From Pirellulales bacterium (lineage in GTDB: Bacteria > Planctomycetota > Planctomycetia > Pirellulales > JACPPG01), in assembly GCA_036499395.1 (NCBI GenBank), contig DASYDW010000012.1, forward strand, positions 1 through 64,000: 64,000 nucleotides of DNA, given 5' to 3'. The position numbers were made by a program, and so were the translations under genes. The notes under the pieces were generated by a model. It did no database searches. It worked only from the letters and a program-made list of their open reading frames with translations, and was not told the DNA's origin. Below are positions 8,841 to 16,158 of this stretch, piece after piece (the stretch's first letter is position 1; the number at the start of each line of letters is the position of its first letter).

Positions 8841-9491
8841 CTAGCGGCGCTTGAAGAACTTGTTCAAGACGTCGGTGGCTGCCTGACCGCTGTCGCCAGT
8901 GGTCTTGGCCGGCATCGGGGGGAGCTTGCCTGGCTGAGCCTTTCCCTTGGCATGGGGCGCGGGAACGGGCTGTTGCTGGGGAGGGACGAACGGCCCCACC
9001 TGGGTCTCGCCTGATTTGAGATCGATTTCCTCGGTCTCGTTCATGCTGAAGCGACGGGTGTCCTTCGAAGCCTGCTCTTCGTCGGGCTTGATCCATTCCT
9101 CGACGTCGTTCTCGGCCTGACCGCCGCTCCCCTCGGCGGTGCGCGCCGCCGCTTCCTTGATGCTCTCCACCTTGGGGCGTTTCTTCGAGGCTACGCCGAC
9201 ATGGACGCAGAATTCGAACTCGAGCGGACCGACGACCAGCTTGTCACCGTTCTTCAACTCGCATTCGCCGCGCACGCGCTCGCCATTGACCAACGTGCCG
9301 TTCTTGCTGCCGAAGTCGCGCACGCTCATCATCCCGTCCTCGATCAAGAGAACGCAATGATGACGGCTGATTAAATCGCTACGAGGGCGAAGCTGGCAGT
9401 CTTCCGCACGTCCGATCAGAAATTTCGGTCCGGCTACCGGCAATTCCTTGCCTGCATTAGGACCCAAGAGAACCTTAAGTCTGACTTCCAT
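8841..9491 (-). CDS. FHA-domain protein
   Basis: 216 residues. The N-terminal ~95 residues form a forkhead-associated domain that binds phosphothreonine peptides: 'FLIGRAEDCQLRP' (the GR motif), 'LISRHHCVLLIED' (the S-R-H motif) and 'SKNGTLVNGERV' (the NG-x-x-VNG turn). The rest is a low-complexity tail rich in Lys, Glu, Gln and Pro with no second domain. The ATG at 9491 is followed at once by MEVRLKVLLGPNAGKE, a usual start for single-FHA proteins. No kinase or secretion gene is adjacent, so the partner is unknown. Confidence 0.9.
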   Translation of the reverse strand: MEVRLKVLLGPNAGKELPVAGPKFLIGRAEDCQLRPRSDLISRHHCVLLIEDGMMSVRDFGSKNGTLVNGERVRGECELKNGDKLVVGPLEFEFCVHVGVASKKRPKVESIKEAAARTAEGSGGQAENDVEEWIKPDEEQASKDTRRFSMNETEEIDLKSGETQVGPFVPPQQQPVPAPHAKGKAQPGKLPPMPAKTTGDSGQAATDVLNKFFKRR

Positions 9492-9949
9492 CCCGACACA
9501 ACTCCGCAGAGGTTACGCGCAAGCACAGAAGAATGAGAGCACGAACCAGAAGACCTCTGCATGATCACGCCGGACAAATGCACACCCAGGGTTAACAAGG
9601 AGAACTGCTTCGCGGAAAGATTATGAATGAAGGAAGCAGGCCGACTTGCCTAGACCCGTTCTAAAATGTACACCCCGGTAGAATGTCGTAACTAATTTGC
9701 CCGATACTTCGCAAATTTCAAGGCCCCCAAGAACAGGTCACTTACCTGTCCTAGACACCGCCTAGAAAAATCTTATTGCCCCCCAAAAACCACGACTGAT
9801 CGTATCAGGCACAAGGGCCAAGGTCAAAGAAAGTCCCTGGAAAACCACTCGCTACTGCTAGTCCTTTTGGGGATAGCACGTTGAGGTTCGTTTTCGCTCC
9901 GCATCCCCCACTAGCTACGGCCCCCAACGACGTGCCTTACATCACCAAA
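9492..9949. other. AT-richer intergenic region
   Basis: About 460 bases, visibly richer in A/T than its surroundings, between the lipoate ligase 3' end and the FHA gene 5' end. It holds a short hairpin, ACAGGT-CACTT-ACCTGT, near 9733-9750, and no open frame with protein-like composition. It probably contains the FHA promoter, read leftward. No tRNA-like fold was seen. Confidence 0.5.
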
Positions 9950-10693
9950 TTATCGTCGCTGGGTCCAGCCCGGCTGGCCATAAATCTCGCCCACAAGGTC
10001 GGTCGCGCGCTCTGATTCCGCGGCATCCAAAGGGATCTTCTGCCAGGAGATTTTGCACTGCTTCGCTAGTTGTTCGCGCCATGCGGTTGCCAGGGCATCC
10101 CCCTCAACGACCTTTCCCCCCACATCGATTATGCCGAAAAGCTCTGGCGCCGCGGACGACTTTTTCAGAAGGACACTGCCATGCTGCAGCACCGCGCCGC
10201 GTCGCCGGCGCTGTGCGCTGCCGGCGATCTTCCAATCGTCGAGGACCACGTCCATCTCGGCACGCCGCTCGAAGCAAAGAAAGGGCTCGTCGTTCGACGA
10301 GCGATTGATCGTGTCTGGACAAATTTTCGCCACGATCTGCCAATCGCTGAGGGCTTCGATCAAAGTGCGGTGCAGTAGCAAGTAAAGCTCCGGCGGACGC
10401 GCCACCAGCGGATGACCTGTCGGCACAACCAGGCTGTAGGTCAGCTCGCGATCATGCACGATCGCGCCGCCGCCGGTCGACCGCCGCACGATCGGACAGG
10501 CTTGGCTGGCCGTATGCCGCTGGCGATCAGCCGCGTTCTGAAAATAACCGAGCGACAGCGTCGGCTCGGCCCAGCTATAGAACCGCAGGCAGCACTGGCC
10601 CGTGGCCGCCACGGATTCCATCAAGGCGGCATCGACCGCCATGTTCCAGTCACCGGCCGCAGGCGGGTTCTCGATCAATCGCCACGAGTTCAT
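9950..10693 (-). CDS. lplA: Lipoate-protein ligase A family (BPL/LplA/LipB fold)
   Basis: 247 residues. The catalytic-domain signatures are 'VRRSTGGGAIVHD' (about 69-81, the lipoyl-AMP loop) and 'WKIAGSAQRRRRGAVLQHGS' (about 154-173) with the catalytic lysine at about 155. The enzyme would attach lipoate, or transfer octanoate/lipoyl groups, to the lipoyl lysine of proteins such as GcvH. It sits 14 bases after gcvPB in the same direction, so it is probably the last gene of the glycine cleavage operon and charges the H-protein made with it. Salvage ligase, octanoyltransferase (LipM-like) and amidotransferase activities cannot be told apart by eye. Confidence 0.85.
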   Translation of the reverse strand: MNSWRLIENPPAAGDWNMAVDAALMESVAATGQCCLRFYSWAEPTLSLGYFQNAADRQRHTASQACPIVRRSTGGGAIVHDRELTYSLVVPTGHPLVARPPELYLLLHRTLIEALSDWQIVAKICPDTINRSSNDEPFLCFERRAEMDVVLDDWKIAGSAQRRRRGAVLQHGSVLLKKSSAAPELFGIIDVGGKVVEGDALATAWREQLAKQCKISWQKIPLDAAESERATDLVGEIYGQPGWTQRR

Positions 10694-10707
10694 ACGCCCA
10701 CCGGTCG

Positions 10708-12198
10708 TTAGGACTCGCTCTTCTTCGTCGGAGCAGGCGATTCGTGCGTTACAGGCGTCACCATGATCGGCTGCCGCGCCGCGCGCACTTCGTCCGGCCG
10801 GCTGATGGGGGTCGTGTGCGGCGCCTCGTGCAGCAGGTCGGCCGGTTCTTCCGTGATGCGAAACAGCGTTTCGGCAAACGCGTCCAGCGTCTCTTTACTT
10901 TCCGTTTCCGTCGGCTCGATCATCAAAGCTTCGCGCACGATCGGCGGAAAATAAACCGTCGGCGCGTGAAACCCATAGTCCAGCAGCCGCTTGGCGATGT
11001 CCATTGCCGAGATGTTCTTGTCCGCCTTGAGCTTCGCCGCCGAGGCGACGAACTCGTGCATACAACGATCCCCCTGCGGCACCGGGAAGATGTGCTTCAC
11101 CCGCGCCAACAGGTAATTCGCGTTCAGCACCGCGTGCTCGCTCACGCGCTTCAGCCCGTCCGGACCATGCGAGCGGATATAGCAATACGCGCGAACCAGG
11201 ATCCCGACATTGCCGAAGAAGCTGCGCACCCGGCCGATCGATTTCGGCCGGTCGTTATCCAGCCGGTAACCTTTCCCGTCGCGCGCCACCAGCGGCGCCG
11301 GCAGGTACGGCGCAAGCGTCGCGGTCACCGCGATCGGCCCCGCCCCTGGCCCACCGCTGCCGTGGGGACCGCTAAAGGTCTTGTGGCAATTGAAGTGCAT
11401 CATGTCGGCGCCGAAATCCCCTGGCCGGCAGATTCCCAAAATGGCGTTCATGTTCGCGCCATCCAGATAGAGCAAACCGCCCACGCCATGCACCATTTCG
11501 GCGATGCGCTTAATGTTCGGCTCGAACATGCCCAGCGTATTGGGATTCGTGATCATGAACACGGCCGTATGCTCGTCGAGCTTGGCTTGCAGGTCCTCGA
11601 GATCGACAAACCCCTGCGGCGTGCTCTTGACGGTCACAGCCTGGAAGCCCGCCACGGCCGCGCTTGCCGGGTTGGTGCCATGGGCGCTGTCGGGCGCCAG
11701 TACCTTGGTCCGCCGCTCGCCGCGCTCGCGGAAGTAGGCCGCCGCCATCAATAACGACGAAAATTCCCCCTGCGCCCCGGCCGCCGGCTGCAACGACACC
11801 GCCGGCAACCCGGCAATCTCGGCCAGCATCTGCTGTAACTCGTACAACAGCGCCAGCATCCCCTGCAGCGTCTCCTCAGGCTGGTATGGATGCAAATCAA
11901 GCATGCCCGGCAGCGACGCCAGCCGCTCGTTCCGCTTCGGGTTGTGCTTCATGGTGCACGAACCGAGCGGATAGAAATGCGTGTCGACCGACATGTTCAA
12001 CGTCGAAAGGTTCGTGAAATGTCGCACCACGTCCGGCTCTGCCAGCTCGGGCAGTTCCGGTAAGGTCGCGGCCACGGCCGTCGTCGGCAGAATCTTCGAT
12101 AGTGGCACGTCCGGCACATCGCTCGCAGGAAAGCGCGTGGCGCGACGTCCCGGCTTTGCCAGATCGAACAAGGGTTGCGTGGCACGAGTATTACGCAT
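10708..12198 (-). CDS. gcvPB: Glycine dehydrogenase (decarboxylating) subunit 2
   Basis: 496 residues of the split P-protein, C-terminal-type half. The pyridoxal-phosphate lysine is in 'NCHKTFSGPHGSGGPG' (about residue 273). Other family blocks are 'YPLGSCTMKHNPK', 'LQPAAGAQGEFSSL' and 'DSAHGTNPASA'. With GcvPA it decarboxylates glycine and passes the aminomethyl group to the lipoyl arm of GcvH in the cytoplasm. Its ATG overlaps the end of gcvPA by 8 bases, suggesting coupled translation and balanced subunit production. The C-terminus has a short Pro/Ser/Lys tail. Confidence 0.95.
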   Translation of the reverse strand: MRNTRATQPLFDLAKPGRRATRFPASDVPDVPLSKILPTTAVAATLPELPELAEPDVVRHFTNLSTLNMSVDTHFYPLGSCTMKHNPKRNERLASLPGMLDLHPYQPEETLQGMLALLYELQQMLAEIAGLPAVSLQPAAGAQGEFSSLLMAAAYFRERGERRTKVLAPDSAHGTNPASAAVAGFQAVTVKSTPQGFVDLEDLQAKLDEHTAVFMITNPNTLGMFEPNIKRIAEMVHGVGGLLYLDGANMNAILGICRPGDFGADMMHFNCHKTFSGPHGSGGPGAGPIAVTATLAPYLPAPLVARDGKGYRLDNDRPKSIGRVRSFFGNVGILVRAYCYIRSHGPDGLKRVSEHAVLNANYLLARVKHIFPVPQGDRCMHEFVASAAKLKADKNISAMDIAKRLLDYGFHAPTVYFPPIVREALMIEPTETESKETLDAFAETLFRITEEPADLLHEAPHTTPISRPDEVRAARQPIMVTPVTHESPAPTKKSES

Positions 12199-13561
12199 GG
12201 GCGGGCGCCACCTTTCGATTGCTGCTGGCCAGCGAAGCGGCGAGCGCGTCGATCTCTTTGCGCGTTCGCTTCTCGGTCACGGCCACAAGAAAACAGTCGG
12301 CCAGTTCCGGATACCACGTCGCGAGCGGCACGCCCGCGAAAACATCGTTCGCCGCGAGCTCACCCAACAGCGACGCGACCTGACCGTCACGATCGCGCAC
12401 CACGAATTCCTTGAACGTCGGCCGCGCGAAAGGCAATTCCAGCCGTTCGACCGCCGCCAGCCGCTCGCGGGCGTAATGCGCCTTGCGCAGGCAAAGCTCA
12501 GCCGCCTCGCGCAGACCGTGCGGTCCCAGTTGGGCCAGGTAAACCATCGCCCGCAGCGCCAGTAGCCCCTGGTTGGTGCATATATTGCTCGTCGCTTTGT
12601 CGCGGCGAATATGTTGCTCGCGCGTTTGCAGCGTCAGCACCCAGCAGCGCTTGCCGCGACGATCAACCGTTTGCCCCGCGATGCGCCCCGGCATGCGCCG
12701 CACCAAACGCTCGCGGCAGGCCATGATGCCCAGGTAGGGGCCGCCGAACGACATCGGGTTGCCCAGCGATTGCCCCTCGGCCACGACGATATCGGCATCG
12801 TAATCGCCCGGCCGCTTCAGCAATCCCAGGCTGATCGGATCGGCAATGACGATGAACATCGCCCCCTTGTCGTGCGCGATTTGCACCAGCCGCTCGACCT
12901 CTTCCAGGCAGCCAAAGAAGTTCGGATGCTGCACGAGCACGCAAGCCGTGTCGTCGCGCACCGCGTCGAACAAATCCTGCGGTGCGATGGCGCCGGTGGG
13001 CGTACCTACCGTGGTTTGCTCGACCTCCAGGTGATGCAAATAGGCCGACAGCGTCTGACGATACTCGGGATGCACGCTCGCCGCGGTGACGATATGCCCC
13101 GCGCGTCCCGTGGCGCTCATGCTCATCAGCACCGCTTCCGTGGCGGCCGTGGCGCCGTCGTACAAGCTGGCGTTGGCCACTTCCATGCCTGTCAGCCGGC
13201 TGATCAGCGTTTGGTATTCGAAAAACGCCTGCAAGTTCCCCTGGCTCGCCTCGGCCTGATACGGCGTGTACGAGGTGTAGAACTCGGCACGCCCGGCGAT
13301 CGCATCGACCACGGCCGGGATGAAATGGTCGTAACTGCCGCCGCCGAGAAAGCAGACCTTTTCGCCCGCGGCAACGTTCGCCCGCGCTAGTGCTCCCATG
13401 TGCGCAGTGAGCTCGATCTCGGTCAAAGCTGGCGGAATCGCCAGCTCGCGCCGCAATCGCAGATCGCCCGGCACCATGGCGAACAATTCATCGAGCGACG
13501 CCACGCCGATCGCGGCCAGCATCGCCTGCTCGTCTTCAGGGGTGTTCAGCAAAAATGGCAT
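12191..13561 (-). CDS. gcvPA: Glycine dehydrogenase (decarboxylating) subunit 1
   Basis: 456 residues, the N-terminal-type half of the split P-protein. Family blocks seen: 'FLGGGSYDHFIPAVVDAI', 'YTPYQAEASQGNLQAFFEYQ', 'NASLYDGATAATEAVLMS', 'LGNPMSFGGPYLGIMACRE' and 'SNICTNQGLLALRAMVYL'. It works as a heterotetramer with GcvPB. The ATG at 13561 (MPFLLNTPEDEQAMLAAIG) matches the normal family start. A 215-base spacer containing an AT-rich repeat separates it from gcvH upstream, so the operon may have an internal promoter or processing site there. Confidence 0.95.
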   Translation of the reverse strand: MPFLLNTPEDEQAMLAAIGVASLDELFAMVPGDLRLRRELAIPPALTEIELTAHMGALARANVAAGEKVCFLGGGSYDHFIPAVVDAIAGRAEFYTSYTPYQAEASQGNLQAFFEYQTLISRLTGMEVANASLYDGATAATEAVLMSMSATGRAGHIVTAASVHPEYRQTLSAYLHHLEVEQTTVGTPTGAIAPQDLFDAVRDDTACVLVQHPNFFGCLEEVERLVQIAHDKGAMFIVIADPISLGLLKRPGDYDADIVVAEGQSLGNPMSFGGPYLGIMACRERLVRRMPGRIAGQTVDRRGKRCWVLTLQTREQHIRRDKATSNICTNQGLLALRAMVYLAQLGPHGLREAAELCLRKAHYARERLAAVERLELPFARPTFKEFVVRDRDGQVASLLGELAANDVFAGVPLATWYPELADCFLVAVTEKRTRKEIDALAASLASSNRKVAPAHA

Positions 13562-13776
13562 GTTGGTTGTTACTGTTGGAAACGTTTCGTCCGTGTCCGC
13601 TGATTCGCGCCGTCACCCGGCAAATGCCGAATGTCCAAATCTCAATGCCTAACGAAATCTCAAATCAAAAATGTCGAACAGCACAGGCTGCAGCGTTGCG
13701 CTGCGACAGGGCTTAGTCATTCGTCGCTTTAATTTTCCTTCGACATTTCTGCATTCGACATCCGTCATTCACACTT
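13562..13776. repeat. AT-rich degenerate repeat between gcvH and gcvPA
   Basis: The gap carries iterated variants of 'gacatttctgcattcgacat' and, in the other half, 'caaatctcaatgcc' / 'aaatctcaaatcaaaaatg' and 'ccgaatgtcc'. The words ATTCGACAT, ATGTCGAA and AAATCTCAA recur in both orientations over about 13615-13775. Its base composition is far from the flanking genes. I recognise this style of sequence as a common intergenic repeat in planctomycetes, but copy number must be checked genome-wide. Confidence 0.5.
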
Positions 13777-14178
13777 CTAGTGCCCCTCTTCGGCGCACTG
13801 CTTCTGATAGGCGGCGTAGTTCATCAATTCGCCGAGCGCCGATTCGTCCGCCAGCTTGATCTTTGCGATCCAGCCGTTGCCGTAGGGATCGGCCGGCAAG
13901 GCTTCGAGCTGGTTCGGCAGCGCGTCGTGAACGGCCACCACGGTGCCATCGACCGGGCTGTAGAGATCGCTCACGGCTTTCACCGATTCGATCTCGCCGA
14001 ACGACTCGCCCGCCTTCAACGTGCGGCCGAGTTTCGGCAGCTCGATATAGACCAGGTCCGTCAGCGCCTCGAGCGCGAAGGCCGAGATGCCCACGGTCGC
14101 GACCTTGCCACCTGACGCGTCCGGCTCGATGTACACCCATTCGTGCGTCTTCGCAAATAGTAGATTCTCAGGCTTCAC
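13777..14178 (-). CDS. gcvH: Glycine cleavage system H protein
   Basis: 133 residues, typical length. The lipoyl-lysine motif is 'GEIESVKAVSDLYSPVDG' with Lys67 as the attachment site, and the family start 'FAKTHEWVYIEPD' is present. It shuttles the aminomethyl group from the P-protein to the T-protein. The start is GTG at 14178, with AAGGA about 8 bases upstream; its GTGA overlaps the gcvT stop by 4 bases, so translation is probably coupled to gcvT. Lipoylation by the co-encoded ligase at 9950-10693 is likely. Confidence 0.95.
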   Translation of the reverse strand: MKPENLLFAKTHEWVYIEPDASGGKVATVGISAFALEALTDLVYIELPKLGRTLKAGESFGEIESVKAVSDLYSPVDGTVVAVHDALPNQLEALPADPYGNGWIAKIKLADESALGELMNYAAYQKQCAEEGH

Positions 14179-15293
14179 GTACGGCTTCCTTTCGTAGTAC
14201 GGCGATAGAAGGGGAGCGTCACGACGCGCGCCGGCTCGGCGCGGCCGCGGATATCGATGGCAAGTTCCGTGTCGGGCTGTGCAAACTCAGGCTGCACATA
14301 GCCCATCGCAATCGGGCATTCGAGCGTGGGCGAGAAAGTGCCGCTCGTAACGCTACCCACGACTTTGTCCGATGAGAGGATATGAAAGCCTTCGCGCGGG
14401 ACCCGTTTGCTGGTCATCGTCAGTCCGACGCGACAAGGGACGCCGGTTCGCTGCTTCAAGGTCTGCAGGGCAGCGCTACCAGAGAACGCGCGATCGGGCA
14501 GATTCACGGCAAAATCGAGCCCGGCTTGAAACGGATCGATCGCCTCGGACAACTCGTGTCCGTACAGCGGCATGCCCGCTTCCAAACGCAGCGTGTCGCG
14601 TGCGCCTAGTCCGGCAGGCGTCGCACCGGCGGCAATAAGGGTCTGCCAGACCCCCTCGATCGCCCGCGCGCCCAGGATCAGTTCGTAACCATCCTCGCCG
14701 GTGTACCCGGTGCGGCTGACGATGCCGCCGTGGCCGGCAATGCGCGTCTCGGCCGCGTGATAATACTTCATGGTGTCGAGCGACCGCTCGACCAGCGGTT
14801 GCACCAGGGCGCTGGCGTGCGGCCCTTGCACGGCGATCATCGCCCAATCAAACGTGGCATCGGTGAACAATACATCCGAGGCCAGTGCCAGCCGTGGCTC
14901 GAGGAATTCGACGATCTTCGTGCGGTTGCTGGCATTGACGACCATCAGCCAATAGGAGCCACCGCCGGCATCCGCCAGGTGATAGACCAGCACATCGTCA
15001 AGAATGCCGCCGTCGTCACGCGTGACGAGCGAGTAGCGCACCTGTCCTGGCTGCTGGTCCGTAACACGGCGCGTCACAACCGAATCGAGAAAGCCGGCCG
15101 CACCTGGCCCGTCGAAGCGCAGCCGTCCCATGTGCGAAATATCGAACAGGGTGGCCGCGGTACGCGTGGCCGTATGTTCGGCCACGATCGATGTGTATTG
15201 CACCGGCATCGACCAGCCGGCGAAGTCCACCATCCGGCCTCCGTGCGAGGCGTGCCAGTCGAAGAGCGGTGTTTGTGCTAGCGCAGTGGCCAT
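14175..15293 (-). CDS. gcvT: Aminomethyltransferase (glycine cleavage T protein)
   Basis: 372 residues from ATG 15293. The frame stays open to 15608, but the extra 105 residues are not family-like, whereas 'TPLFDWHASHGGRMVDFAGW' is the canonical N-terminus. The folate-binding fold shows 'TLFDISHMGRLRF', 'SRTGYTGEDGYELI' and 'LEAGMPLYGHELSE', and the C-terminal barrel domain includes 'GSVTSGTFSPTL'. It transfers the methylene group to tetrahydrofolate and releases ammonia. First gene of the gcvT-gcvH-gcvPA-gcvPB-lplA cluster. The L-protein gene is not in the window. Confidence 0.95.
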   Translation of the reverse strand: MATALAQTPLFDWHASHGGRMVDFAGWSMPVQYTSIVAEHTATRTAATLFDISHMGRLRFDGPGAAGFLDSVVTRRVTDQQPGQVRYSLVTRDDGGILDDVLVYHLADAGGGSYWLMVVNASNRTKIVEFLEPRLALASDVLFTDATFDWAMIAVQGPHASALVQPLVERSLDTMKYYHAAETRIAGHGGIVSRTGYTGEDGYELILGARAIEGVWQTLIAAGATPAGLGARDTLRLEAGMPLYGHELSEAIDPFQAGLDFAVNLPDRAFSGSAALQTLKQRTGVPCRVGLTMTSKRVPREGFHILSSDKVVGSVTSGTFSPTLECPIAMGYVQPEFAQPDTELAIDIRGRAEPARVVTLPFYRRTTKGSRT

Positions 15294-15623
15294 CGGACGC
15301 TCGCTTCCGGGCGGGCGGTGAAACAAAATGCAACCCCCGCCGGTGCGACCAAAGCCCGAAGGGCGTACGGAAGGCTGCCAAGATGCCAAATCGCTGTCAC
15401 ACACGGCGCAGAACGCACCGGCCACAGCTCTGGCGGTATTGTAGCGACGCAGCGAATCCTTTCCAGTGTGCGGAGCGGTCGCCGCAGGCATCGGGCGTCT
15501 TAAATCATTACTCGGCCACGCATAACCACGCCACGAATTGAGCATGTAGCGTGCTGCCGAGTGCCCAACCAGCCAGGCCTGCGCGAAGCGGCGACATGGC
15601 CCTCGCACTCGATATCGCCCCAG
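15294..15623. other. Upstream region of gcvT, no gene seen
   Basis: About 330 bases that must hold the promoter of the glycine cleavage operon. I searched it by eye on the minus strand for glycine riboswitch landmarks (the GGAGAG and CTCTCAGGC type core) and found none. It is open in the gcvT frame but does not look coding. Confidence 0.5.
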
Positions 15624-16142
15624 TTAATCGGCGTCGCTGGAATCAGAGATCTCCTCAGGCATGAACCATGCACCTTCGGCAACGAAGCCTCGTGGGAATT
15701 GCGTCCGGTCATCGATACGAGCTTTCGCGAAGATGTTTCCAGCAAGTTCCGTATCCCGGAAGTCTGCGCCACGAAGGTCAGCCGACTCGAATGTCGCAAA
15801 TCCTCCGAGATTGTCCCTGGTCAGCTTCGCGCCGCGAAAACTCGATCGCCGCAAATTAGCATGTGCGAAATTCACGCCGCTCAGGAGGGCGCCGTCAAAA
15901 ACGGCGTCCTCAAGGTTCTCGGAACAAAAGAATGCCCAGTAAAGATCACTTCCCCGAAAACTTGCCCCCTTGAGCTCGCAGAATTCAAACGAGGCGCCTT
16001 CCATAACTAGCGAATCGAAGATCGCGCCGGTCAGATCCATTTTAGAGAATTGCGGTGCGAGCAATGCACCCCCTCGCGTTCGAACGGACGCGACCACGAC
16101 CCCTGCGGCATTCTTGATTTCGATGACTTGCTCGTCGGCCAT
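15624..16142 (-). CDS. Pentapeptide-repeat protein
   Basis: 172 residues from ATG 16142 (MADEQVIEIKNA); a TTG at 16154 is the longer option. After a short N-terminal strand region there are about ten consecutive A(D/N)LXX-type repeats: 'MDLTGAIFDSLVMEGASFEF', 'LKGASFRGSDLYWAFF', 'LEDAVFDGALLSGVNFA', 'LRRSSFRGAKL' and 'ADLRGADFRDTEL'. These form a right-handed quadrilateral beta-helix. It begins 16 bases after the RNase R stop, so it may share that transcript. Function is unknown; some relatives mimic DNA and protect gyrase, but nothing here supports that specifically. Confidence 0.85.
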   Translation of the reverse strand: MADEQVIEIKNAAGVVVASVRTRGGALLAPQFSKMDLTGAIFDSLVMEGASFEFCELKGASFRGSDLYWAFFCSENLEDAVFDGALLSGVNFAHANLRRSSFRGAKLTRDNLGGFATFESADLRGADFRDTELAGNIFAKARIDDRTQFPRGFVAEGAWFMPEEISDSSDAD

Positions 16143-16158
16143 GACGCGTCCCAATCAC

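Noticed and set aside
10744..11754. Long plus-strand frame (336 residues) opposite gcvPB
   Set aside because: Arg/His-rich antisense shadow; gcvPB is certain.
15294..15608. N-terminal extension of gcvT and a possible glycine riboswitch
   Set aside because: The extension is not family-like, and the conserved cores of the glycine riboswitch were not found by eye on the minus strand.
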